From positions 1-5,441 of the forward strand of contig JAJRTX010000333.1 in the NCBI GenBank assembly GCA_021545665.1: DNA of 5,441 bases. The letters are read 5' to 3'. Of the stretch, positions 1 through 5,441 are shown one piece after another. The stretch is from Zetaproteobacteria bacterium (GTDB lineage Bacteria > Pseudomonadota > Zetaproteobacteria > Mariprofundales > Mariprofundaceae). How positions within the stretch are numbered: the first letter of the stretch is position 1; every line of letters starts with the position of its first letter. Under the pieces are notes generated by a model, which was given only the letters and a program-made list of their open reading frames with translations, was not told the origin of the DNA and made no database searches. Position numbers and translations under genes: made by a program.

Positions 1-16
1 TAATCATTCTTTTCAT
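1..16 (-). CDS. Start of a divergent leftward gene (first five codons only)
   Basis: Read on the minus strand, an ATG at 16-14 is followed by AAA AGA ATG ATT, giving M-K-R-M-I before the window ends. A strong Shine-Dalgarno GGAGG lies at 30-26 (minus strand), nine bases before the ATG, which is what makes a gene start credible here. The protein cannot be identified from five residues. It is divergent from the receiver gene at 182 and shares about 150 bases of upstream DNA with it, so the two may be co-regulated. Basis: the start signals are seen; the gene's existence is inferred. Confidence 0.55.
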
Positions 17-27
17 GGTGACTCACC
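17..27. promoter_or_regulatory. Palindrome GGTGA-C-TCACC over the leftward gene's ribosome binding site
   Basis: GGTGACTCACC is a perfect odd-length palindrome and overlaps the minus-strand Shine-Dalgarno sequence. Related copies are GGTGAGTCATCC at 92-103 and GGTGAGTGA at 171-179, the last overlapping the Shine-Dalgarno of the rightward gene. Three copies in 180 bases of a divergent control region could be operator half-sites. Two of them could instead simply be a shared strong ribosome-binding-site sequence (GGAGGTGAGT). The copies are seen; a regulatory role is inferred. Confidence 0.3.
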
Positions 28-104
28 TCCTTGATTATGGCTCTGCCTTATCAGCAAAGTCCGGTAAGGATAATCCACGTACCTCAAGGGTGGTGAGTCA
101 TCCC

Positions 105-133
105 TTTCAAGAGGGAGCCATGATGTCTATAAT
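105..133 (+). promoter_or_regulatory. Candidate sigma-70 promoter for the receiver gene
   Basis: A perfect -10 hexamer TATAAT lies at 128-133. Seventeen bases upstream is a poor -35 match, TTTCAA, at 105-110. Transcription would start near 140 and leave an untranslated leader of about 40 bases before the ATG at 182. The weak -35 suggests an activator-dependent or weak promoter. A short hairpin, AAGGG pairing with CCCTT with its loop around 92-100, lies just upstream and contains one GGTGAGTCA copy. Confidence 0.45.
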
Positions 134-167
134 AATTGTAGCGAGCATAATATTTTGTTTCTCACAT

Positions 168-172
168 GGAGG
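168..172 (+). promoter_or_regulatory. Ribosome binding site GGAGG that selects the ATG at 182
   Basis: GGAGG at 168-172 is nine bases before the ATG at 182 but only three before the in-frame GTG at 176. The ATG is therefore the better start. CTCAC at 161-165 can pair with GTGAG at 172-176, a weak stem that would partly mask this site. Confidence 0.6.
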
Positions 173-181
173 TGAGTGACT

Positions 182-640
182 ATGTTTCATATTATTGATG
201 ACTTGCCGGAAATGCTGGACATTTTAAAAAATCTAATTGAATACGCAAATTATGATTCCATGCAATTCGATTCGGCAGAATCGTATCTTGAATATTTTAA
301 TTCGCCTGAGTTTGTTGCTCCTGTAGCTATCATTTCTAATTACAGGATGCCCGGAAAAACCGGGCTTGAACTGGTTAAACAGGTTCGGGGGAAATTGCCG
401 CTACAAAAGGCGGTGATTCTTTCGGGTATGTTCGATCTTGAATTAAATTCAACTATTGATTCTTACTTATGCTATTCGTTAGCTAAGCCATATAATATGG
501 AGAAAATGTTGTCGTTATTGAAAGAGCTGGTTAAATGTGAGAAGAAATATCAATCAAAATCTGGGGGGTATCAGGCTTTTTGTGAATTTGGTATAGGGCA
601 TAAATGCCCCTTCTATCCAGAATCATCTGCAATAAAATGA
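182..640 (+). CDS. Single-domain response-regulator receiver protein with Asn at the phosphoacceptor site
   Basis: This is a 152-residue CheY/FixJ-like receiver domain with no DNA-binding or enzymatic output domain, so it is likely a cytoplasmic phosphorelay or regulatory partner. Numbering from the ATG at 182, the acidic pair is D6-D7 in FHIIDD, the conserved Ser/Thr is S81 in VILSGM, and the Lys is K102 in LAKPYN. The phosphoacceptor loop reads S-N-Y-R-M-P-G-K-T-G, where family members normally have D-x-R-M-P. Asn53 (AAT, 338-340) therefore replaces the Asp and is one base change from GAT. Phosphotransfer from a kinase should be impossible by the normal route. After about residue 118 an extra tail of ~34 residues carries three cysteines (C119, C134, C142) and matches nothing I recognise. 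A GTG at 176 could add two residues but sits too close to the Shine-Dalgarno. The gene is AT-rich. Its last bases overlap the decayed recombinase frame on the other strand, and no terminator is visible. The domain call is firm; the role is unknown. Confidence 0.85.
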   Translation: MFHIIDDLPEMLDILKNLIEYANYDSMQFDSAESYLEYFNSPEFVAPVAIISNYRMPGKTGLELVKQVRGKLPLQKAVILSGMFDLELNSTIDSYLCYSLAKPYNMEKMLSLLKELVKCEKKYQSKSGGYQAFCEFGIGHKCPFYPESSAIK

Positions 641-983
641 GCGAATTTGGCCGATGGCCGCCTGTGGTGACTGGCAATATGCGGCCAACTCCAGATATTC
701 CTTTCCAAGACCGCAGCTCCTGTCCAGCAGCCTCTGCCTCATGGCAATACTAAAACGCTCAATGTGTTTTGAATGAATGGCCTTGAGTGGCATCTGCAAT
801 CATTTGTTGAAACTCTGGGCGTTTGTCATCGGTAGCGGATGCGCCAGCCTCGACATACTCCATGGCAACTGTGTAGCCCTTCGATTTGCACCACTTTCTC
901 ATTTGCTTTAACTGGTCTGGCATAGATAAATCTTTCTCAGCCTGCCTTGTAGTGGATATCCGCGCATAGAGAGCTACAGCCAT
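623..983 (-). pseudogene. Decayed serine recombinase: N-terminus joined to C-terminal remnant
   Basis: Minus-strand reading starts at ATG 983-981 with a typical resolvase/large serine recombinase N-terminus. ALYARISTTRQ carries the nucleophile Ser10 and conserved Arg8 and Gln14, followed by MPDQLKQMRKWCKSKGY, EAGASATDDKRPEF and MIADAT. The frame then stops at 761-759 after 74 residues. From about 781 to 626, another minus-strand frame reads HIERFSIAMRQRLLD and later GKEYLEL, with a stop at 625-623. That resembles the helical region near the C-terminus of the same recombinase class. Full-length members are usually about 450-700 residues, so most of the catalytic core and the DNA-binding domains are gone: an internal deletion plus a frame change near 780-790. 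The active-site Arg cluster and most of the catalytic fold are absent, so it cannot be active. It marks a former integrated element. The family call for the N-terminus is strong; assignment of the C-terminal piece is from recalled family patterns. Confidence 0.8.
647..688. repeat. Seven-base inverted repeat downstream of the receiver gene
   Basis: TTGGCCG at 647-653 pairs with CGGCCAA at 682-688. A small GGCC-GAT-GGCC stem is nested in its left part. It begins only seven bases after the receiver stop codon but has no T-run after it, so it does not look like a classical intrinsic terminator. It lies inside the recombinase C-terminal remnant and may be chance. Confidence 0.3.
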
Positions 984-1018
984 GATTTACTCTTTTTCTA
1001 TCTCAATCTAGAATCAAC

Positions 1019-1061
1019 GTCCATGTCTGAACTCCTAACTGCTGACATACGAATCATGGAC
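1019..1061. repeat. 43-base interrupted palindrome next to the recombinase start (possible attachment-site remnant)
   Basis: GTCCATG at 1019-1025 is matched by CATGGAC at 1055-1061, a perfect seven-base inverted repeat with 29 bases between. A smaller nested pair, TGTC (1024-1027) and GACA (1044-1047), shares part of the left arm. It begins 35 bases upstream of the recombinase start codon. Large serine recombinases commonly have their attachment site, an imperfect palindrome of about 40-50 bases, beside their own gene, so the position and size fit. Beyond the outer seven bases the arms match poorly. It could also be an operator. Confidence 0.3.
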
Positions 1062-1071
1062 TTATATAGGG

Positions 1072-1146
1072 ATGAATGACAAGCCTTCTAAGACGCTTCG
1101 TGTTCTTCGCGGCGGTGCGTCCGTGCTGTGGCGCTTCGGCGCTTAG
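1072..1146 (+). CDS. Possible 24-residue small ORF in the GC-rich island
   Basis: An ATG at 1072 opens a 24-codon frame ending in TAG at 1144-1146. The peptide begins MNDKPSKTLRVLRGG and ends LWRFGA, making it basic and arginine-rich. Two thirds of the codons from AAG at 1090 onward end in G or C, unlike the surrounding AT-rich DNA, which is the main reason to consider coding. There is no clear Shine-Dalgarno: only GGG at 1069-1071 touching the ATG. It may be a leader peptide, the truncated start of a lost gene, or chance reading through a structured repeat. I do not recognise it. Confidence 0.2.
   Translation: MNDKPSKTLRVLRGGASVLWRFGA
1088..1146. repeat. GC-rich imperfect palindrome with a UUCG tetraloop hairpin
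   Basis: CTAAG at 1088-1092 pairs with CTTAG at 1142-1146, and the stem continues past one bulged A as CGC/GCG. Alternative stems inside are GACGC (1092-1096) with GCGTC (1117-1121), and GCGC-TTCG-GCGC (1131-1142), a C(UUCG)G tetraloop hairpin. The minus strand reads GCGAAGAACACGAAGCG, a short near-tandem pattern of the type seen in dispersed intergenic repeats of environmental bacteria (recalled, not searched). No T-run follows on the plus strand, so an intrinsic terminator is unlikely. Confidence 0.4.
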
Positions 1147-1287
1147 ATACTATGCAATAATTGGATGAAAACTTGAGTATTAGTGACTTTATGATCTATA
1201 CTGGTGGGTGCGGGAATGGGTGTTATGTATTTGTAGCCCCCCGTGTTACTGAATCGGGTAGTCTGGGATTCATCGCATACTGAATTC

Positions 1288-1315
1288 TTGATTCCTGCTG
1301 GCCTATAAGTATATT
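1288..1315 (+). promoter_or_regulatory. Candidate promoter for the sensor kinase gene
   Basis: TTGATT at 1288-1293 (four of six matches to the -35 consensus) and TATATT at 1310-1315 (five of six) are separated by 16 bases. Transcription would begin near 1322, giving a leader of about 150 bases before the ATG at 1472. It is the best sigma-70 pair I can find in this gap, but AT-rich DNA yields such pairs by chance. Confidence 0.35.
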
Positions 1316-1462
1316 TTACCAGTATAAGCGTTTTTCTTTCTTCTTTTTATGACTATAGATTTGAAGTAATAGGCCACACATAATGGGATCTTATTTTGTT
1401 AAATATTTGTGGGCTTTATAGGACTCAACAGGTAAACGTTAATAATACAGGTTGATTTTAGT

Positions 1463-1468
1463 GAGGAG
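1463..1468 (+). promoter_or_regulatory. Ribosome binding site of the kinase gene
   Basis: GAGGAG lies three bases before the ATG at 1472. The spacing is short, but the match supports this start over the next in-frame Met codon at 1529, which has no Shine-Dalgarno ahead of it. Confidence 0.5.
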
Positions 1469-1471
1469 TGC

Positions 1472-4400
1472 ATGGGATCAGATATTCCAGGTAAGGAACG
1501 ACCAGGCGATCAAACTGTCATTGAAGATATGCAGTTGTTCCAAACTATTGCCGATTTCACTCCTTCAGCAATTTTCATTTTTCAGGGTGACGACATGCGC
1601 TATGTCAACCCTTCCGCTCTGACCATAACAGGATATACAAAAGAAGAACTGCTGGCTATGCCATTTTGGGCAATAGTCCATGAAGACTCTCAGGAAACAA
1701 TTAAACTGAGGGGCCGTGATCGCCAGTCCGGCGCCAATGTACCTGTCGATTATGAAGTTCAGCTGGTTCGCAAGGATGGCGAAGTTGGCTGGTATAATGT
1801 GCGCGTCAGCATGATTGAGCTGGCTGGCAAGCCTGCAGTGATGGGTGTGGTCGATAACATCAACGAGCGTAAACAGGTTGAAGAAGAACAGGCGGCCCAC
1901 CTGCGCTTTTTTGAAAATATGGAGCGAATTGATCATGTTGTTCGCCAGACGACCGATGTCGAGCAGATGATGTCGGATATCTTGCAGACTATGCTTGATA
2001 TGTTCGAAACGGATCGCTGTTGGTTACTTTACCCTTGTGACCCCTGCGCAGAGTCGTGGAGTGTGCCAATGGAGCGCAACCGGCCTGAATATCCCGGTGC
2101 ATTTGCCCTCGGAGAAGAGATTCCCATGCTGCCTGAGGTCGAGGTGATATTTCGTGGAGCACTGGATAAGGATGGTGTGATCACTGTTGATTCTCAAGAT
2201 GCTGATGCACTAAAAAAAACGCATGAGCGTTTTTCCATTCTGTCTCAAATGCACATGGCTGTTTATCCACAAAGAGGCAAGCCATGGTTGTTCGGCATGC
2301 ACCAGTGCTCGCACTATCGTGACTGGACGGATGAAGAGAAAAACCTGTTCCGTGAGATCGGTCATCGACTTGCAGACTCATTGAGCAGCCTGCTCTTCCA
2401 ACGCGAACTACAGGTTAGCGAGGTAAAATATCACACACTGTTTAGATCAACAAGCGATGCAATCATGCTGCTTGATGATAAAATATTCTTCGATTGTAAT
2501 AAGGCGGCTTTGCGTCTTTTTGGCTGCACGTCGCAGGATGAATTTTTAAGTAAGCATCCTTCCGAATTCTCTCCTCCCATGCAGCCTTGTGGGATAGACT
2601 CAATGAGTCTTGCGAATGAGCGTATTGCTACGGCATTCCGGCAAGGGGAAAACCGGTTCGAATGGACGCATAAGAAAATAGACGGGATTGAGTTCTCAGC
2701 TGATGTATGGCTGACGGCAATGGACATGGATGGTAAAAAGGTGCTACAGGCGACGGTTCGGGATATTACCGAGCGAAAGCGGACCGAGAAACTACTGATA
2801 GAGAGCGAGGAGAAATTTCGTGTTATTGCCGAACAATCCCTGATGTCTGTAATAGTTCTTCAGGATAATCTTATTAAATTCATGAATCAAGCTGCTTCCG
2901 ATATTTCCGGATACTCAATAGAAGAAATGATGCGTTGGGGGTCCAATGAGTGGGCGAAAACAATTCATCCTGAAGATCGCAGTTTTTTATTAGAGCAGGG
3001 CCGTAAAAAACAGGCCGGGGATCAGGATGTTGTTGTCAATTATTCCTATCGTATCATTACCAAAGATGGTCGCATCAGATGGTTGGATCAGTATTCTAAA
3101 ACAGTAAGCTACGATGGGCGACTTGCCGATATGATTACTGCTATCGATATCACTGATCACAAACAGTCTGAAGAGGCAATCCAGACACTTGTGGCGAGCA
3201 TCGTTGACCAGACGGGGCAGGGATTTTTCGATAACCTGGTTATTCAACTGGCTCGATGGTTAAATGTTGAGTGCGTCATCCTTGGTGAACTTGTTGATGT
3301 GGATAAGATCAATACGCTTGCCATGGTGCTGGATGAGGAATTAATGCCCCACTACTCCTATTCGTTAATCGGAGCACCTTGTGGAGACGTTGCTAATAAA
3401 GGGTTTAGCTCCTATAGCGAGGGAGTCAGTAAACTCTTTCCAAATGATAAAGATCTGCTGGATTTGGGAGCAGAGTCATATATAGGAACGCCATTGCAGG
3501 ATATCCACGGCAACAATATGGGGGTGCTATGCGCTATTGGTCGTAGCAAGCTTGTGCTTCCAGAAAGAGCCCGGGATATGTTCGAAATCATTGCTTCACG
3601 AGCTGCCAGTGAAATTGAGCGCATGCAGGCTGAAAATGAACTACTGCAAAGGAAAGGGCAATATAAATCACTTTATTCGATGCTCAGGCTTATGTGTGAC
3701 AATATGCCTGATATGATATGGGCCAAGGGTACAGACAAGCGTTACATTTTTGCCAACAAGGCGCTGTGTGACAATCTTCTTCATGCACAAGATACGGATG
3801 AGCCGGTTGGCAAGCTGGATATGTTTTTTGCTGAGCGGGAGCGCAATATGTACCCTGATGATGCTCAGAGGCATACCTTTGGCGAAACATGCAGGTATTC
3901 GGATACCATTACCCTGGAGAGCGGAAAGACAGAACGGTTCGATGAAATTTGTAATATTCGCGGTAAATTCCTGTTTCTGGATGTTCGCAAAGCTCCCATG
4001 TTTGACGACAATGGTGAGGTGATAGGCGTAGTCGGATCCGCTCGGGATGTGACTGAAATCAGGAAAGCTGAAAATCAACTGCGCAAGTTATCTCAGGCCA
4101 TCGAGCAAGCTGGTGAATCCATCATGATTACTAACAGGGAAGGCGTTATTGAGTACGTTAATCCTGCCTTTACAAAGCTCACCGGATATAGTGCTGAAGA
4201 GGCCATCGGTCAGACGCCCAGAATACTCAAAAGTGGCAATCAGGATGCCGCCTTTTATAAAGGCATGTGGGATACTATTAATAGTGGAAACACCTGGTAC
4301 GGCAAAGTGATCGACAGGAAAAAGGATGGTAGCTTCTATCCTGCCACCCTGACCATCTCCCCAATATTTAATCAATTAGGAGAAGGGACTACCTGTTCCC

Positions 4401-5308
4401 ACTTTGTCGGAATCCAGTCTGATCTTAGCAAACTTGAGGATATGGAGCATCAATTTCATCAGGCCCAGAAAATGGAGGAGATCGGCACACTGGTTGGTGG
4501 TATTGCCCATGATTTCAACAATATGCTGTCAGGTATGACCGGCAATCTCTATCTGGTCAAACAGCGTGTCCGAGAGATGCCCGATGTGGTACAAAAGCTG
4601 GACAATGTTGAATCCATTGCTTTTCGCGCTTCCGATATGATCCAGCAACTACTTACCTTTGCTCGCAAGAGTATGATTAGCATGAAAGAGATGCCATTCA
4701 CTCCATTTATACGGGACATACTAAAGTTACTCCGTACATCGGTACCTGAAAATATCGAAATGCATCAGGATATTTGCAGTAATGCCTTGCAAATCAAGGG
4801 TGACAGCACTCAGCTGCATCAGGTATTGATGAATCTGGTCAACAATGCCCTTGATGCTGTCGAAGAGGTAGATGAACCACACATCACCGTCAGACTTGAG
4901 GCCTTCCATGCGGATGATGCGTTTTCTGAAAGCCATCCCTATTTCAAAGCCGTACCCTATGCGCATTTAAGTGTAGAAGACAATGGCTGCGGTATTCCTG
5001 AACATCAAATTGAACATCTGTTTGAGCCCTTCTTCACCACCAAAGAGCAAGGTAAGGGAACTGGCCTCGGATTGGCCATGGTCTTTGGTGCAATCAAAAC
5101 TCATCATGGTTTTGTTGAAGTGAAAAGCAGCGAAGGCAAAGGCTCAACCTTTCACATTTACCTGCCCCTGCTGGCATTGGAAGAGACTGTCTCTGTCTCA
5201 CCGAAAGAGCAGAAGGTCGCCAGGGGACATGGCGAGACAATTCTGCTTGTTGATGATCAGCCGCATATCATTGAAACAGGTAAAGAGGTTTTGGAATCAC
5301 TGGGCTGA
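1472..5308 (+). CDS. Large soluble PAS/GAF sensor histidine kinase with a truncated C-terminal receiver domain
   Basis: The 1278-residue protein has no signal peptide or membrane segment and should be cytoplasmic. Approximate domain order: PAS (20-134), GAF (150-310), PAS (315-436), PAS (444-565), GAF (568-718), PAS (735-865), PAS (872-985), HisKA (990-1070), HATPase (1108-1234), and the start of a receiver (1255-1278). Several PAS domains end in the usual DITERK-like linker (for example RDITERKR at 430-437). The phosphorylated His is H1013 in IAHDFNN. The ATPase boxes are intact: N (NLVNNALDA, N1125), G1 (EDNGCGI), F (LFEPFFTTK) and G2 (GKGTGLGLA). It should therefore bind ATP and autophosphorylate. 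The receiver begins ETILLVDDQPHI, keeping the acidic pair, but stops after ESLG, about 24 of the usual ~115-120 residues, before the phosphoacceptor Asp. This looks like a broken hybrid kinase. The first GAF has CYPCDP-like and GMHQCSH segments reminiscent of phytochrome-type GAF domains, without an evident bilin-binding Cys. The signals sensed are unknown. Confidence 0.93.
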   Translation: MGSDIPGKERPGDQTVIEDMQLFQTIADFTPSAIFIFQGDDMRYVNPSALTITGYTKEELLAMPFWAIVHEDSQETIKLRGRDRQSGANVPVDYEVQLVRKDGEVGWYNVRVSMIELAGKPAVMGVVDNINERKQVEEEQAAHLRFFENMERIDHVVRQTTDVEQMMSDILQTMLDMFETDRCWLLYPCDPCAESWSVPMERNRPEYPGAFALGEEIPMLPEVEVIFRGALDKDGVITVDSQDADALKKTHERFSILSQMHMAVYPQRGKPWLFGMHQCSHYRDWTDEEKNLFREIGHRLADSLSSLLFQRELQVSEVKYHTLFRSTSDAIMLLDDKIFFDCNKAALRLFGCTSQDEFLSKHPSEFSPPMQPCGIDSMSLANERIATAFRQGENRFEWTHKKIDGIEFSADVWLTAMDMDGKKVLQATVRDITERKRTEKLLIESEEKFRVIAEQSLMSVIVLQDNLIKFMNQAASDISGYSIEEMMRWGSNEWAKTIHPEDRSFLLEQGRKKQAGDQDVVVNYSYRIITKDGRIRWLDQYSKTVSYDGRLADMITAIDITDHKQSEEAIQTLVASIVDQTGQGFFDNLVIQLARWLNVECVILGELVDVDKINTLAMVLDEELMPHYSYSLIGAPCGDVANKGFSSYSEGVSKLFPNDKDLLDLGAESYIGTPLQDIHGNNMGVLCAIGRSKLVLPERARDMFEIIASRAASEIERMQAENELLQRKGQYKSLYSMLRLMCDNMPDMIWAKGTDKRYIFANKALCDNLLHAQDTDEPVGKLDMFFAERERNMYPDDAQRHTFGETCRYSDTITLESGKTERFDEICNIRGKFLFLDVRKAPMFDDNGEVIGVVGSARDVTEIRKAENQLRKLSQAIEQAGESIMITNREGVIEYVNPAFTKLTGYSAEEAIGQTPRILKSGNQDAAFYKGMWDTINSGNTWYGKVIDRKKDGSFYPATLTISPIFNQLGEGTTCSHFVGIQSDLSKLEDMEHQFHQAQKMEEIGTLVGGIAHDFNNMLSGMTGNLYLVKQRVREMPDVVQKLDNVESIAFRASDMIQQLLTFARKSMISMKEMPFTPFIRDILKLLRTSVPENIEMHQDICSNALQIKGDSTQLHQVLMNLVNNALDAVEEVDEPHITVRLEAFHADDAFSESHPYFKAVPYAHLSVEDNGCGIPEHQIEHLFEPFFTTKEQGKGTGLGLAMVFGAIKTHHGFVEVKSSEGKGSTFHIYLPLLALEETVSVSPKEQKVARGHGETILLVDDQPHIIETGKEVLESLG

Positions 5309-5441
5309 TATGGCTTCCCCTGTCAACGAAGCGTACAGGGTTCAGGTTGATGTCAGGCATCAACTGTATTGAACACATTGCACGCGTAGATACATTCAGG
5401 AGAGGCGAGACCGTTTTATGGCGGCGATTGTTACTCTGATA
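5306..5441 (-). mobile_element. Possible end of an IS3-like insertion sequence (transposase tail on the minus strand)
   Basis: Sequence from about 5306 no longer reads as receiver domain in any frame. On the minus strand, 5432-5412 encodes NNRRHKT, and after a one-base frame change 5415-5356 encodes NGLASPE and onward, with a stop at 5355-5353. That recalls the C-terminal pattern YN-RRH-SP of IS3-family OrfB transposases. A transposase ending about 45 bases from an element edge beginning 5'-TG (5306) would suit that family. The element's TGA would then supply the kinase's premature stop. The frame change suggests the element is itself decayed. The other end and any target duplication lie outside the window, so this is inference. 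A rival reading is an unrelated gene starting at ATG 5418 on the plus strand (MAAIVTLI), though AGGAG at 5398-5402 is too far away for a good ribosome binding site. Confidence 0.35.

Larger units (their letters stand above)
984..1471. other. Intergenic stretch between recombinase remnant and kinase gene
   Basis: There are 488 bases with no convincing long gene. The left part (about 1019-1061) holds an interrupted palindrome. The middle (about 1088-1146) is a GC-rich hairpin island. The right part is AT-rich, with a promoter-like pair at 1288-1315, a pyrimidine tract at 1329-1349 and the kinase's ribosome binding site. A six-base inverted repeat, TGAATC (1250-1255) and GATTCA (1267-1272), lies just upstream of the candidate promoter and could be an operator. 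The sharp GC change suggests DNA of more than one origin. Confidence 0.6.

Noticed and set aside
31..167. Riboswitch in the divergent leader, such as a cyclic di-GMP type
   Set aside because: The short stems and GGTAAGG-like pieces do not fit the conserved cores of riboswitches I know, and the probable transcript start near 140 leaves little leader.
176..181. GTG start for the receiver protein
   Set aside because: It lies only three bases after the GGAGG; the ATG at 182 has nine-base spacing and starts exactly at the usual beginning of the receiver fold.
759..983. Complete small gene for a 74-residue protein
   Set aside because: It is clearly the N-terminus of a much longer recombinase, with C-terminal sequence of the same class following in another frame, so a pseudogene fits better.
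1088..1146. Integron attC site
   Set aside because: The palindrome is GC-rich and of suitable size, but its ends do not match RYYYAAC and GTTRRRY, and no cassette or integron integrase is visible.
1197..1326. Nine-base inverted repeat TATACTGGT (1197-1205) and ACCAGTATA (1318-1326)
   Set aside because: The arms are 112 bases apart with no extension, and one such match is expected by chance in a stretch of this size.
1328..1350. Intrinsic terminator at the GCGTTTTTCTTTC tract
   Set aside because: There is no stable GC-rich stem directly before the T-rich run and no upstream plus-strand gene that needs one.
1565..5000. Many open frames on the minus strand, and one on the plus strand at 3750-4022, inside the kinase gene
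   Set aside because: They overlap a gene with clear domain content throughout, show no recognisable motifs and lack start signals; they are shadows of the kinase frame.

Overview
The window looks like chromosomal DNA from a free-living Gram-negative proteobacterium. The very large soluble multi-PAS/GAF hybrid histidine kinase, and its dimerisation box reading roughly MEEIGTLVGGIAHDFNNML, recall environmental proteobacteria. A zetaproteobacterium-like source is my best guess, from memory of similar proteins and not from any search. The region is mildly AT-rich and has one dense gene, a smaller gene, and about 830 bases of eroded DNA between them.

Layout: (1) Bases 1-16 hold the first five codons of a leftward gene. 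It is divergent from a rightward gene at 182-640, and the two have almost mirror-image ribosome binding sites. (2) 182-640 encodes a single-domain response-regulator receiver protein. Its acidic pair, Ser and Lys are present, but Asn replaces the phosphoacceptor Asp. (3) 623-983 on the minus strand is a wrecked serine recombinase: an intact N-terminus with the catalytic Ser is joined, after an internal deletion and a frame change, to a piece of the C-terminal region. (4) 984-1471 is mostly non-coding. It holds a 43-base interrupted palindrome close to the recombinase start, a GC-rich hairpin island that may also encode a 24-residue peptide, and a plausible promoter for the kinase. (5) 1472-5308 encodes a 1278-residue cytoplasmic sensor kinase arranged PAS-GAF-PAS-PAS-GAF-PAS-PAS-HisKA-HATPase, followed by only the first ~24 residues of a receiver domain. 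(6) 5306-5441 looks foreign and may be the end of an IS3-like insertion sequence that cut the kinase gene's receiver domain.

How it fits together: this is a two-component signalling neighbourhood damaged by mobile DNA. The kinase keeps every residue needed for autophosphorylation but has lost its attached receiver, so it would need a separate receiver as output. The only receiver protein in the window cannot be phosphorylated in the usual way. Whether the two ever worked together is inference; they lie about 830 bases apart with recombinase debris between them. I see no RNA genes, CRISPR array, origin or convincing intrinsic terminator. I do not see a clearly new system. The most unusual items are the Asp-to-Asn receiver, the truncated hybrid kinase with its probable insertion junction, and the repeated GGTGAGTSA motif over the divergent starts.
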